DNA of 64,000 nucleotides from Pseudomonas fulva 12-X (lineage in GTDB: Bacteria; Pseudomonadota; Gammaproteobacteria; Pseudomonadales; Pseudomonadaceae): the NCBI RefSeq assembly GCF_000213805.1, contig NC_015556.1:1550001-1614000 (forward strand), given 5' to 3'. Under the pieces are notes generated by a model. That model saw only the letters and a list, made by a program, of their open reading frames with translations. It did no database searches and was not told the origin of the DNA. Below, piece by piece: positions 33,685 through 41,066 of the stretch (position 1 is its first letter; each line of letters starts with the position of its first letter). The translations under genes and the position numbers were made by a program.

Positions 33685-33708
33685 AGCCCGCCACCGCGCG
33701 GGCTTTTT
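33685..33708 (+). terminator. Terminator before endolysin gene
   Basis: The stem AGCCCGC/GCGGGCT (33685-33691 and 33698-33704) with a six-base loop is followed by a T run. It lies between the leftward RsmN-like gene and the endolysin, so it would stop rightward readthrough or require antitermination. Confidence 0.6.
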
Positions 33709-33726
33709 GCTGTCTGGAGATATTTC

Positions 33727-34263
33727 ATGACATTGAATGAGATCCGCCTCGGCCCGCTGGCCCAGGCGCTCGCGCTGCTGCCTGCGCGTATGAAAAGCGA
33801 TGCCGCCGAGATCCAGGTGCTGGCCACCACCCTGCAGGAATCGCCGAACCGCGAGCAGTGCCAGTTGCCGATCCGCCCAGGCAAGTGCGGCCCGGCCCGC
33901 GGCATCGCTCAGTTCGAGCTTGGCGGCGGTGTCCGTGGTGTGCTGAACCACCCTGCATCGCGCCCCCACGTCCTTACCGTCTGCGCGGCCTTGGGCGTGG
34001 AGCCGACCGAGCAGGCCATCTTCGACGCGCTGCCCACGCAAGACGACGTGCTCGATTGCGCGCTGGCCCGGCTGCTGTATTGGACGGACTCGCGACCGCT
34101 GCCGGCCGTTGGTGATGTTGCCGGTGCGTGGGAGTACTACCTGCGCAACTGGCGGCCTGGTGCTTACAGCCGCGGCACCGCTGAGCAGCGCGGCCAGCTG
34201 CGCAAGAAGTGGACGGTCAACTACGCCATGGCGCTCGACGTGGTGCGGGGAGCGCAGGCATGA
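33727..34263 (+). CDS. Endolysin (lysozyme-like muramidase)
   Basis: A 178-residue protein that likely cleaves peptidoglycan at lysis. The LATTLQESPNREQ segment with its Glu, the GPARGIAQFELGGGVRGVLNHPAS region (residues about 57-80) and the late WEYYLRNWRPGA match lysozyme-like endolysins common in Pseudomonas phages. No signal peptide or transmembrane signal anchor is seen at the start, so release would depend on the holin. The stop overlaps the next gene as ATGA. Confidence 0.75.
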   Translation: MTLNEIRLGPLAQALALLPARMKSDAAEIQVLATTLQESPNREQCQLPIRPGKCGPARGIAQFELGGGVRGVLNHPASRPHVLTVCAALGVEPTEQAIFDALPTQDDVLDCALARLLYWTDSRPLPAVGDVAGAWEYYLRNWRPGAYSRGTAEQRGQLRKKWTVNYAMALDVVRGAQA

Positions 34264-34646
34264 ACTGGCTGAGGCTGGTTCCTTCATGGTGCTGGTGGCT
34301 GCTCGCAGTAGCGGTAGCCGCCGGCGGACAGCAGATCCGCGTGGCCGGCCTGCAGACGGAGCTGGATGCCGAGCGCACGGCGTCGACCGAGCAGTACGGC
34401 AAGCTGGTGGCCTGCCGCGAGACCCGCGGCAATCTGCTGGTACAGGTCGGCGAGCAGAACACCGCCCTAGCTGATCTGCGCGCCACGGCCGCTGCACGAG
34501 CACAGCAGGCCGAGCAGGCCCAGGCCGGCGCCCGGCAGCAATCCGAAGCCGACTACCGGGCGGCCAACCGGCTGCAGCAGGAACGCACCGGCGGCGAAGC
34601 CTGCGCCGCGGCTACGAGCGTGATCGATAAGGAGCTGAGTCTATGA
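34260..34646 (+). CDS. Rz-like inner-membrane spanin
   Basis: A 128-residue protein with an N-terminal membrane segment (LVPSWCWWLLAVAVAAGGQQ, residues about 6-25) and a periplasmic coiled coil rich in Ala, Gln and Glu. This is the Rz (i-spanin) layout. It follows the endolysin with a four-base overlap and precedes the lipoprotein spanin. Together the two would fuse inner and outer membranes at lysis. Confidence 0.8.
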   Translation: MNWLRLVPSWCWWLLAVAVAAGGQQIRVAGLQTELDAERTASTEQYGKLVACRETRGNLLVQVGEQNTALADLRATAAARAQQAEQAQAGARQQSEADYRAANRLQQERTGGEACAAATSVIDKELSL

Positions 34647-34909
34647 GGCTGATCCTACTTGTCGTCCTAGCGGGACTGGCCGGCTGTGCAGCGAAGCCAC
34701 CAGCGGAGCCTGAAACCCGCATCGTGCGCGTCGAGGTGCCGATCGAGGTGCCGTGCCGCACGAAGGAAGTAGCCGTGCCGCCTTGGGCCGCTTCCGGCCT
34801 GAAGGCTGACGACAGCTTGGAAGTGAAGGTGCGGGCGCTGCTTGCTGAGCGCCGCCAGCGGATCGGCTATGAGCGTGAGTTGCTGGCGGCGAATGAGGCA
34901 TGCCGTTAG
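34643..34909 (+). CDS. Rz1-like outer-membrane spanin lipoprotein
   Basis: An 88-residue lipoprotein. The signal peptide MRLILLVVLAGLAGC ends in the lipobox LAGC with lipidated Cys15. The mature part has the proline-rich start AAKPPAEPE and a helical C-terminus. In lambda, Rz1 is embedded in Rz in another frame; here the gene follows separately with a four-base overlap, a common alternative layout. It is partner to the i-spanin at 34260-34646. Confidence 0.78.
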   Translation: MRLILLVVLAGLAGCAAKPPAEPETRIVRVEVPIEVPCRTKEVAVPPWAASGLKADDSLEVKVRALLAERRQRIGYERELLAANEACR

Positions 34910-34916
34910 CCGTCTG

Positions 34917-35237
34917 CTATTTCCGTTCCAGAACCACGGTGCTGTTGCGCAGGTGGCTTTCCAGCTTGCCTTCCGGCGTGAGCACCAGGCGGACTTCCTT
35001 GGTGTTCGCGTCTATCAAGGTAGTTTCGGATTCTGGGGTGAGTGCAAACGCGATCTCGCCAAACATTTCTGGCTCAGTGTTGGATGTGGCGCGGTAGCCG
35101 TCGCCTGTTTTGACGACCTCGATCGTTTCGGTAACCGAGCCTTTATCGGCAAACCAAGTACCAACGAACTCGGCGCCTTTGTCGTCGCAGGCGCTGATGA
35201 GGAGGGTGGAGGCAATTACGAGTAGTAGTTTTTTCAT
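34917..35237 (-). CDS. Moron lipoprotein
   Basis: A 106-residue lipoprotein on the strand opposite to the lysis genes. The signal peptide MKKLLLVIASTLLISAC ends at the lipobox ISAC with Cys17. The mature domain (FVGTWFADKG..., RATSNTEPEMFGEIAF) is a small beta-rich domain like other DUF lipoproteins carried by prophages. Its base composition is less GC-rich than the neighbours. Surface change of the lysogen, such as exclusion of other phages, is a guess from location. Confidence 0.65.
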   Translation of the reverse strand: MKKLLLVIASTLLISACDDKGAEFVGTWFADKGSVTETIEVVKTGDGYRATSNTEPEMFGEIAFALTPESETTLIDANTKEVRLVLTPEGKLESHLRNSTVVLERK

Positions 35238-35343
35238 GTGACGTCCCTGTTATCCAGCAGAGTTTATCGAGGCGCGAAGCTTACTTGATTGCCGACGGCA
35301 GGTAAGCCTCCCGCGTCTCGCTCTCATGATTGAAGAGAGGCGA

Positions 35344-35373
35344 CGAGCCCAGGTGCGCCAACACCTGGGCTCG
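35344..35373. repeat. Perfect 12-bp inverted repeat in gene-less leader
   Basis: CGAGCCCAGGTG/CACCTGGGCTCG with a six-base loop (CGCCAA). No T run follows on either strand, so it is not a classical terminator. It lies in a 245-base stretch without a gene, about 80 bases before the LexA box of the methylase gene. It may be a structured leader or the remains of an RNA gene. Confidence 0.5.
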
Positions 35374-35450
35374 ACACCTGACCCGCAGAACGACCCTGCA
35401 AGCCAAGCCATGGCCTCCGCCTCGTGCACGAAGCGCGGCGAGCCTAGCAC

Positions 35451-35466
35451 CTGTTTATCCATACAG
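35451..35466 (+). promoter_or_regulatory. LexA (SOS) box upstream of DNA methylase gene
   Basis: CTGTTTATCCATACAG fits CTG-N10-CAG, the LexA operator pattern, with an AT-rich centre. It ends 16 bases before the ATG of the methylase gene, so transcription of this gene should be raised by DNA damage. Confidence 0.75.
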
Positions 35467-35482
35467 TAAAGGTTTGCACTTA

Positions 35483-36277
35483 ATGACCAATCCGATCATC
35501 CCGTGGATGGGCGGCAAGCGCCGTCTTGCCGATCGCCTTATCCCTCTGTTCCCGCCTCACGAATGCTATGTCGAAGTGTTCGCCGGGGGCGCGGCCCTGT
35601 TCTTCATGCGTCCTCAACCAGCCCCGGTCGAGGTGCTGAACGACATCAACGGCGACTTGGTGTCGCTGTATCGCGTTGTCCAAAACCACCTCGAGGAATT
35701 CGTGCGCCAGTTCAAATGGGCGCTGACCAGCCGCCAGCTATTCGAGTGGCACAAGGTCGCCCGGCCGGAGACGCTGACCGACATCCAGCGCGCCGCGCGC
35801 TTCTTCTACCTGCAGCACAACGCATTCGGCGGCAAGGTATCCGGACAGACGTTTGGCACGGCCACCACCGCCCCAGGCTTCAGCGTGATGCGCATCGAGG
35901 AGAATCTCACGGCAGCCTGGCAGCGCCTGGCCGGCACCTACGTCGAGAACCTGAGCTGGCTCGAATGCGCCGAGCGTTACGACCGCGCGCACACCTTCCA
36001 CTACATGGATCCGCCGTACTGGAAAACCGAGGGCTATGGGGTGGGCTTCCCATTCGAAGAATACGAGCGGATGGCCGACTTTATGAGGCGCTGTAAAGGA
36101 AAGGTGATGGTGAGCATCAACGACCACCCGGACATCCGCCGCGTGTTCGAAGGCTTTCACATGGAGCAGCTGGATATCAGATACAGCTGCACAAACCAGC
36201 GGCAGGGCCTAGCCGAGAAGACCGGCGAGCTGGTGATCATGAACTGGGAGCCGTCGGCGCTCGGCGGGTTGTTCTAG
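35483..36277 (+). CDS. Dam-type DNA adenine N6-methyltransferase
   Basis: A 264-residue methylase starting MTNPIIPWMGGKRRLADRLI. The PWMGGKRRL segment is the SAM-binding motif I, VEVFAGGAALFF is a further SAM-pocket segment, and the catalytic DPPY is present near residues 175-178 in HYMDPPYW. Many Dam-like phage enzymes share this layout; the target site (GATC or other) cannot be read from sequence. The ATG at 35483 is chosen because the upstream frame crosses the LexA box. SOS control suggests a role on induction, such as protecting or marking phage DNA. Confidence 0.85.
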   Translation: MTNPIIPWMGGKRRLADRLIPLFPPHECYVEVFAGGAALFFMRPQPAPVEVLNDINGDLVSLYRVVQNHLEEFVRQFKWALTSRQLFEWHKVARPETLTDIQRAARFFYLQHNAFGGKVSGQTFGTATTAPGFSVMRIEENLTAAWQRLAGTYVENLSWLECAERYDRAHTFHYMDPPYWKTEGYGVGFPFEEYERMADFMRRCKGKVMVSINDHPDIRRVFEGFHMEQLDIRYSCTNQRQGLAEKTGELVIMNWEPSALGGLF

Positions 36278-36320
36278 CCGGGTAGGGCGTATACTGCGCT
36301 CTTTTCGCGAGGGGCAGCTC

Positions 36321-36590
36321 ATGCTCAATATCTACAGCTCCAATTGGGGCGTGGTGCTGGATAAGCAGCTCGGCACGCAGCAGGGCGTCTCGATTTGGGA
36401 GTTCCACCGAGCGGCGTCCTCAGTCGCTCGTGACCAAGGCCGGCGCACATATAGATACGCTCGCATCAAGCCGGCAGAGCCTAAGGATGGCCAGGAAGTG
36501 GAAGTCACTTTGATGCTGACCCCATCATCTCCTGAATCCGACTGGTTACCCCTCGGCGTGGCGACTGCTCGCACCATCAATAGCATCTGA
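36321..36590 (+). CDS. Small conserved phage protein, unknown
   Basis: An 89-residue protein (MLNIYSSNWGVVLDKQLGTQ) with a good GAGGGG ribosome-binding site. It appears to be a small alpha-beta domain ending in GVATARTINSI. I do not recognise its family. It is placed between the methylase and the leftward SRAP gene and ends ten bases before the SRAP stop. Confidence 0.55.
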   Translation: MLNIYSSNWGVVLDKQLGTQQGVSIWEFHRAASSVARDQGRRTYRYARIKPAEPKDGQEVEVTLMLTPSSPESDWLPLGVATARTINSI

Positions 36591-36599
36591 CCGCCGCGT

Positions 36600-37295
36600 C
36601 TAGAGCAGCGGGTTATCGATCTTCTTGATCAGCTCGGGGCCGTGGTTCTTCACGTTACCCACCGCTCTATCGACTGGATACCATTCGAACGCCTCCACGG
36701 GGGTGTCGTGGTGTCTGGCCAGGTCTTCGGCCCGCTCAGGTAGCAGGCCGGGCTCCAGCCATTCCCTCGCAACATCTGGCGGCAGCACGACAGGTCGCCT
36801 GTCGTGGATGTCGACCATCCCTTCATCGCTGGCGGCGGTGATGATCGCAAAGCCGCCCGCGCCTTCCTCTCCGTCCTGTGGTATGTCGGCGATGCCGGCG
36901 AAGAATGCCGGGGCGCCGCCTTTCAGCCGGATGAAATACGGCTGCTTGACCTTCGGGTTGTCTGGATCCTTTTTCCACTCGTACCAACCATCCGCCGGAA
37001 TGATCACGCGTCCCTTCTTCCAGATCGCACCCCAGAACCGACTGGTGGCGGCGGTCTCGATGCGCGCGTTGATCGCGGGCGGCCGCTTGCCGTCTGCCCA
37101 GTGCGGGGCATAGCCCCATTGGGTTCGAGTCGCATGCGTGCCCCGGTCATCCTGATGCAGCAGCAGGACGCGGGACTGTGGCGCCACGTTGTAGCGTGCA
37201 AGGGGCTCGTTCGACCAGTCGCCCTCGAGCAGGCCCAGCTGCAGAGCCTTCGCGTATTCGTCGACAGTTCGGTACTGCGTGAATCGTCCGCACAT
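36600..37295 (-). CDS. SRAP / YedK-type abasic-site sensor
   Basis: A 231-residue protein of the SOS response-associated peptidase (HMCES/YedK) family. The start MCGRFTQ exposes catalytic Cys2 after removal of Met1. INARIET (Asn), GWYEWKK (Glu) and IHDRRPVVLPP (His) supply the other active-site residues. Members crosslink to abasic sites in single-stranded DNA. It is divergent from the UmuD-like gene, and the LexA box at 37359-37374 lies between them, so both may be SOS-controlled. It is of normal length. Confidence 0.9.
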   Translation of the reverse strand: MCGRFTQYRTVDEYAKALQLGLLEGDWSNEPLARYNVAPQSRVLLLHQDDRGTHATRTQWGYAPHWADGKRPPAINARIETAATSRFWGAIWKKGRVIIPADGWYEWKKDPDNPKVKQPYFIRLKGGAPAFFAGIADIPQDGEEGAGGFAIITAASDEGMVDIHDRRPVVLPPDVAREWLEPGLLPERAEDLARHHDTPVEAFEWYPVDRAVGNVKNHGPELIKKIDNPLL

Positions 37296-37358
37296 AAAAC
37301 TCTCCAGTCGTCAGATGGCCATCATCAGTCTTTGACCGCGGCACGGGCGTTTTGGTAT

Positions 37359-37374
37359 CTGTATATCTATACAG
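37359..37374. promoter_or_regulatory. LexA (SOS) box between SRAP and umuD-like genes
   Basis: CTGTATATCTATACAG is a near-perfect LexA operator (CTG-N10-CAG with an alternating TA core). It lies 20 bases before the start of the UmuD-like gene and about 64 bases upstream of the divergent SRAP start, so it could control both. Confidence 0.88.
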
Positions 37375-37394
37375 TGTTATTCCTGAGTTCCGTC

Positions 37395-37838
37395 ATGGGC
37401 AATGCATCCTTTCTCTGTCTCCTCAAAAGCTCCTCCGCCGTGCTGCCTTTTCTGTCGGCCCGCGTGCCAGCCGGCATGGGCTTCCCCAGTCCAGCGGCCG
37501 ACCACATAGAGCGCAAGGTGTCACTTGATGAGCTGCTCGATATCGACGCCCCCCAGACATACCTCGTGCGTGCGCACGGTGAAAGCATGACCGGGGTGGG
37601 AATCTTTCACGACGATGTGATGGTCGTGAACCGGGCGCTGGACGCCGGGCCGGGCGACGTTGTGATCGCAGCTATCAACGGTGACACGCTGGTGAAGACG
37701 TTCTGCCGGGAGGGCGATCAGATCATTCTCCGCTCGGAGAACCCCAAATACGCGCCTAGGTACGTGTTGGAGGGCGACGAGCTTATGGTGTGGGGAGTGG
37801 TAATCACCAACCTGCGGAGCCTTCGCCAATATGGCTGA
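37395..37838 (+). CDS. umuD: UmuD-like self-cleaving SOS protein
   Basis: A 147-residue S24-family protein without a DNA-binding domain. Catalytic Ser64 lies in AHGESMTG and Lys101 in GDTLVKTF. An Ala26-Gly27 pair sits at the position of UmuD cleavage. After RecA-stimulated cleavage it should bind the polymerase encoded next. The start at 37395 follows the LexA box. It overlaps the umuC-like gene by eight bases, so the two are coupled. The phage origin follows from the right-end attachment site beyond it. Confidence 0.88.
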   Translation: MGNASFLCLLKSSSAVLPFLSARVPAGMGFPSPAADHIERKVSLDELLDIDAPQTYLVRAHGESMTGVGIFHDDVMVVNRALDAGPGDVVIAAINGDTLVKTFCREGDQIILRSENPKYAPRYVLEGDELMVWGVVITNLRSLRQYG

Positions 37839-39099
37839 CTCGGCGATCGCGCTAATCGACTGCAACAGCTTCTATTGCAGTTGCGAAAGGGTATTCAGGC
37901 CGGATCTTCAGCACGTGCCGCTGGTGGTGCTGAGCAACAACGACGGCTGCGTGATTGCCAGGTCAGCAGATGCCAAGCCATTCGTGGCGATGGGCGATCC
38001 CTACCACCTGATCAAGGGCGTATTGAGGCGGCACGGTATCGTGCCGTTCAGCAGCAACTATGCCTTGTACGGCGACATGAGTGAGCGCGTGATGACGGTC
38101 ATCGAGTCGATGGTGCCCGAGGTCGAGGTGTACAGCATCGATGAAGCCTTTGCTGACCTCACCGGTGTGCCTGGCGACCTCGAGCAGCTCGGCCGGCAGA
38201 TCCGCGCACGGGTGCTGAAACACACCGGGATACCGACCGGCGTGGGAATCGGCCCCACCAAGACGCTGGCCAAGCTGGCGAACCATTGCGCGAAAAAATG
38301 GCAGCGGCAGACGGGTGGGGTGGTCGATCTGCGTGACCCGGTGCGCCGTGACAAGGCGCTGAAGGTTCTACCCGTCAGCGACGTGTGGGGCATCGGCCGG
38401 CGGATGACCGAGAACCTCGACAAGTTGAAGATCACAACCGCATGGGATCTTGCCCAAGCTGATGCCTGGACGCTGCGCAAGCAGTTCAGCGTGGTGGTCG
38501 AGAAGACTGCGCGCGAGCTGCGTGGTACACCGTGCCTGCAAGTCGATGACCAGGTGCAGGCGAAACAGGAGATCTGCTCGAGCAGGATGTTCGGCATCCG
38601 CCTGGAGCGGATCGAGCCGATCCGGGAGGCGGTGGCCACGTACGCGGCCACCGCGTGCGAAAAGCTCCGCGCTCAGGGCTCAGTGTGCAAGCGGATCCGC
38701 GTCGGCATCCGAACGGGGATGCACAACCCTGACGAGCCGAAGTTCGCCCGGGGGATGACCCTCGAACTCCCATACCAGACCGACGATACCCGGATGATCA
38801 CCCACTACGCGCTGCTGGCCCTGGAGCAGATCTACCGTAAGGGGTATTCGTTCTCGAAGGCCGAGGTGATGTTGCTCGAGCTGTGCCAGCGCAACGAGTT
38901 CACCTCCGACCTGTTCGCGCCCCAGCAGCCACACGAGAGCACCAAGGTAATGGCAGTGTTCGACGAGATCAATGCGAAGTGGGGGAGAGGTACGCTGCGA
39001 CCTGGCCGGGTGGAACTCAATCCAGAGTGGGGCATGAAGCGGGAGATGCTGAGCCAGAGCTACACAACTCGGTGGGATCAGTTGCTAAGCGCGAGGTAG
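37831..39099 (+). CDS. umuC: UmuC-like Y-family DNA polymerase
   Basis: A 422-residue error-prone polymerase. Catalytic motifs are [15 protein letters not shown] (residues 8-22) and [11 protein letters not shown] (residues about 101-111), followed by the thumb motif [14 protein letters not shown] near residue 137. The length matches UmuC. It could replicate damaged phage and host DNA, and raise mutation rates after induction. A bidirectional terminator lies 14 bases after its stop. Confidence 0.92.
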   Translation: MADSAIALIDCNSFYCSCERVFRPDLQHVPLVVLSNNDGCVIARSADAKPFVAMGDPYHLIKGVLRRHGIVPFSSNYALYGDMSERVMTVIESMVPEVEVYSIDEAFADLTGVPGDLEQLGRQIRARVLKHTGIPTGVGIGPTKTLAKLANHCAKKWQRQTGGVVDLRDPVRRDKALKVLPVSDVWGIGRRMTENLDKLKITTAWDLAQADAWTLRKQFSVVVEKTARELRGTPCLQVDDQVQAKQEICSSRMFGIRLERIEPIREAVATYAATACEKLRAQGSVCKRIRVGIRTGMHNPDEPKFARGMTLELPYQTDDTRMITHYALLALEQIYRKGYSFSKAEVMLLELCQRNEFTSDLFAPQQPHESTKVMAVFDEINAKWGRGTLRPGRVELNPEWGMKREMLSQSYTTRWDQLLSAR

Positions 39100-39113
39100 G
39101 TAGTAGAAAGAGG

Positions 39114-39145
39114 AAAGACCCGTAGCACTAGTTCTATGGGCCTTT
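39114..39145. terminator. Bidirectional terminator between umuC-like gene and defence cassette
   Basis: A 12-bp stem (AAAGACCCGTAG with CTATGGGCCTTT, one mismatch and one G-T pair) with an eight-base loop. A and T runs flank it, so it can serve both the rightward umuC-like gene and the leftward cassette from 40672. Confidence 0.65.
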
Positions 39146-39204
39146 CATAGCTAATCAAAATCCATGTGGTATAGGCTTAGCTATTCGTTTACTGAAGTCG
39201 TTGG

Positions 39205-39627
39205 TTACGGCTTTTGGATTTTGATAGTTGGAACTTCAACCAGCGGGAGAATTATTGGGTCGAATCCTGCGCGAACAGATAAGCTGTAGGCCTGCTCTCT
39301 GACATAAGGGAGAATAACAATTGGGGCGTTGTGGTTCGCCCATTGTTCAAGCTTGTCCATAGGAAAAACTTCAGTATCAACTACAAACTGAGCAGCAACT
39401 GCAACAGTCATACTGAATGGCCTGTCTATCCGTTCGGGATCTTCTGGTTTGATTGAGACTATAACTTTTACAGCGATAATCTTGCTGGCTTCATCAAACT
39501 CAGTACGCCCAACTGAGTAATCAAAAGTTTTTGGGTAGTCAGCTCCTGCAAAATTTACGCGGTCATGAACAGTGATATTAAGTTCATCGACCAGAACGTT
39601 TAGGAGTTGAATTGGGTGATTTGTCAT
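39205..39627 (-). CDS. SecB-like chaperone, third gene of a CmdTAC-like cassette
   Basis: A 140-residue protein. Its C-terminal half resembles the export chaperone SecB: FVVDTEVFPMDKLEQWANHN (residues 81-100), then APIVILPYVREQAYSLSVRA (residues 101-120), matching the SecB pattern in which PYARE-type residues are followed by a hydrophobic segment and a proline-rich end. It is not the host SecB, being AT-rich and within the phage. It follows the preceding gene with a one-base overlap (TAATG). In toxin-antitoxin-chaperone systems such a protein folds and stabilises the antitoxin. Confidence 0.72.
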   Translation of the reverse strand: MTNHPIQLLNVLVDELNITVHDRVNFAGADYPKTFDYSVGRTEFDEASKIIAVKVIVSIKPEDPERIDRPFSMTVAVAAQFVVDTEVFPMDKLEQWANHNAPIVILPYVREQAYSLSVRAGFDPIILPLVEVPTIKIQKP

Positions 39628-40064
39628 TAGGCAGCAGCCATAGAAAGCTCCTCGTCCTGGAAGGACGAGGGGCAGACAGGTAAAAAGTTGCTGAGAGCTT
39701 GGCCGCAGCTCAATAGCGCGGCCTCCAGCCTACCTCTTTTCTGAGTGTGTATCGTAGTACCTACTCTGAACCGAGGACTGGCTACTACGTACTCAGACAA
39801 CTCTTTATGAATATATACGGAATAAGTTTGTGCTCGAATTACAGGCGAACTGCGTTCCGCTGGGGCAGTATCTGCATTCTCCCACTCAGCATTGCAGTAA
39901 TGTTGCGCGTCCATGTTAAGCGACTCAAGAAAAGCAGCAGTCGAGCCGCCTTGATTTTTGTCACTCAATGCCATTAGATCTTCGAAGCTCATAGCTTTCA
40001 GGCGATCAAGCGCCTTGCTTTGAGCAGCTTTCATTTTTTCAGAAGATTTATATAGCCTTTCCAT
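39627..40064 (-). CDS. Candidate antitoxin of a CmdTAC-like cassette
   Basis: A 145-residue protein beginning MERLYKSSEKMKAAQSKALD, helical and charged at the start, with a less ordered middle and a hydrophobic C-terminal segment (AALLSCGQALSNFLPVCPSS, residues about 114-133). This end could be the chaperone-addiction tail that antitoxins of TAC systems show to their SecB-like partner. It lies between an ADP-ribosyltransferase-like gene and a SecB-like gene and is preceded by AGAGG. The sequence alone does not name a family, so the call comes from context. Confidence 0.55.
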   Translation of the reverse strand: MERLYKSSEKMKAAQSKALDRLKAMSFEDLMALSDKNQGGSTAAFLESLNMDAQHYCNAEWENADTAPAERSSPVIRAQTYSVYIHKELSEYVVASPRFRVGTTIHTQKRGRLEAALLSCGQALSNFLPVCPSSFQDEELSMAAA

Positions 40065-40075
40065 AACTTTTGCCT

Positions 40076-40672
40076 CTAATGTAGGCTTACAATGCGGATT
40101 GGATGCTCAATACAACTGGCATCTCTCACCGAAAAACAACTGGCGTTTCCCAGCATTTCATAGATCCGATTCCGGGTACTCGGTCCCGGTGGCGGGATCT
40201 GGCTTTTAAAGACGAGCTTGATTGGATTTCCCAATTCCTCCTCTAGAATGCCGATGTAACCTTCAATTACTCCGTACAGCTGATGTTCTAATCTCTTGTA
40301 CTGATCTGCCGTTATTTCACTTATATCGGCCAAACCTAATTTATCTAGAGCGAAATTTATAAGTGTATCTCGCAAACCCAAATGAAGCTCAGGATCGTCA
40401 AGATAGAGGATCTCATCATCTTCTACTGTGACGGAGATCTGAACTGCAGCGAGGGACGAGTCCGCTTCCCCTCTGTACTGATTCCAGACATCGCGTGAGC
40501 GCTTTGCCCAGTCTCGCGAAAAACGATCCGCTAACTCTAGCTGCTTGTCGTCTAGAGCGGTCCAGAAATAGATGCCCACACCCATCCTGCCGGGATGCAT
40601 GTGTATCCCATTTGCCAAGATGCTTTGTGCTCTAGACATGCACGTACCGTGAGATCCCATGAGCGAAGGCAC
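40076..40672 (-). CDS. ADP-ribosyltransferase-like toxin of a CmdTAC-like cassette
   Basis: A 198-residue protein. Near the N-terminus HGTCMSRAQSILANGI (residues 8-23) and GVGIYFWTAL (residues 31-40) form the HGT...A..I...G..G.G.YF pattern typical of the NAD-binding core of PARP-like ADP-ribosyltransferases. A GTG start at 40672 is preceded by AGAGG six bases away. The gene is clearly AT-richer than the chromosome. It heads a tight operon with a candidate antitoxin and a SecB-like chaperone. By analogy to CmdTAC, it would modify host RNA during phage infection and stop growth. The target is inference. Confidence 0.65.
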   Translation of the reverse strand: MPSLMGSHGTCMSRAQSILANGIHMHPGRMGVGIYFWTALDDKQLELADRFSRDWAKRSRDVWNQYRGEADSSLAAVQISVTVEDDEILYLDDPELHLGLRDTLINFALDKLGLADISEITADQYKRLEHQLYGVIEGYIGILEEELGNPIKLVFKSQIPPPGPSTRNRIYEMLGNASCFSVRDASCIEHPIRIVSLH

Positions 40673-40770
40673 TTCTTACCTCTACATTCCATTCAGAGTG
40701 ACCGCGCTCGGTTGAGTTCCTTAATTCACGCAGGCGGCTTAGGCGTGTAGCAGTCGCTACCGTGGTTGAT

Positions 40771-40799
40771 ATTATCTAGACACCACTAACAACTATCAA
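40771..40799 (-). promoter_or_regulatory. Promoter of the CmdTAC-like cassette
   Basis: Leftward TTGATA (40799-40794), a 17-base spacer and GATAAT (40776-40771) form a good sigma-70 promoter. Just downstream, GTAGC-AGTC-GCTAC at 40747-40760 is a perfect small dyad around the expected start point and could be an autoregulatory operator. The leader to the toxin start is about 90 bases. Confidence 0.6.
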
Positions 40800-40805
40800 C
40801 AAATA

Positions 40806-40906
40806 GTGGATATGTCTGTGGATAAGTCTGTGAGAACGGCTAGAGGTACTGATTAATAGGAGTTTTCCTGCTCGAATCAAGCTTTTTTATTGTTGATAAG
40901 TCTGTG
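40806..40906 (+). repeat. GTGGATAAGTCT direct repeats at prophage right end
   Basis: GTGGATATGTCT (40806-40817) and GTGGATAAGTCT (40818-40829) are in tandem, and GTTGATAAGTCT follows at 40892-40903. The 12-mer GATAAGTCTGTG occurs exactly at 40821-40832 and 40895-40906. They lie 115-215 bases inside the rimO junction, a suitable distance for integrase arm sites. TGTGGATAA at 40817-40825 also equals a DnaA box. Confidence 0.5.
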
Positions 40907-40946
40907 GAAAAGCTGTTGATTAATGATTTTCAACCGAAGGCTGGCG

Positions 40947-41066
40947 TCATAATGATGGCTGAGGCGTAGTGTGGAAATCTGTTGTACACCGAATTTGTAT
41001 ATAGAATGAGTCCTGCGCGCAGCCAAGGGAGACAAACCCAACTTTAGGGGTGGCGGTGGTGGTCAT
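40947..41066 (-). pseudogene. rimO: rimO 5' stub, cut by prophage insertion
   Basis: Starting at the ATG at 41066, the frame reads MTTTATPKVGFVSLGC, the conserved beginning of RimO, the radical-SAM methylthiotransferase that modifies ribosomal protein S12. After residue 16 the expected PKA...VDSE sequence is replaced by AQDSFYIQIR, and a stop comes at residue 40, in phage DNA. The first 16 codons therefore remain with the promoter, and the rest should lie on the far side of the prophage. Whether the phage supplies a new start there cannot be seen. Confidence 0.75.
41019..41045. other. Probable right attachment junction (attR) in rimO
   Basis: On the host side of about 41019, the leftward frame reads the conserved RimO N-terminus. 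On the phage side it departs from RimO after the Cys of SLGC. The crossover core must overlap or end near this point, so the right prophage boundary is placed at 41019-41045. The exact core cannot be read without attL, which is beyond the left edge. Confidence 0.65.

Noticed and set aside
40801..40925. Chromosomal origin suggested by TGTGGATAA and related words
   Set aside because: Only one exact DnaA box and no dnaA, dnaN or rpmH genes nearby; the repeats fit a phage end better.
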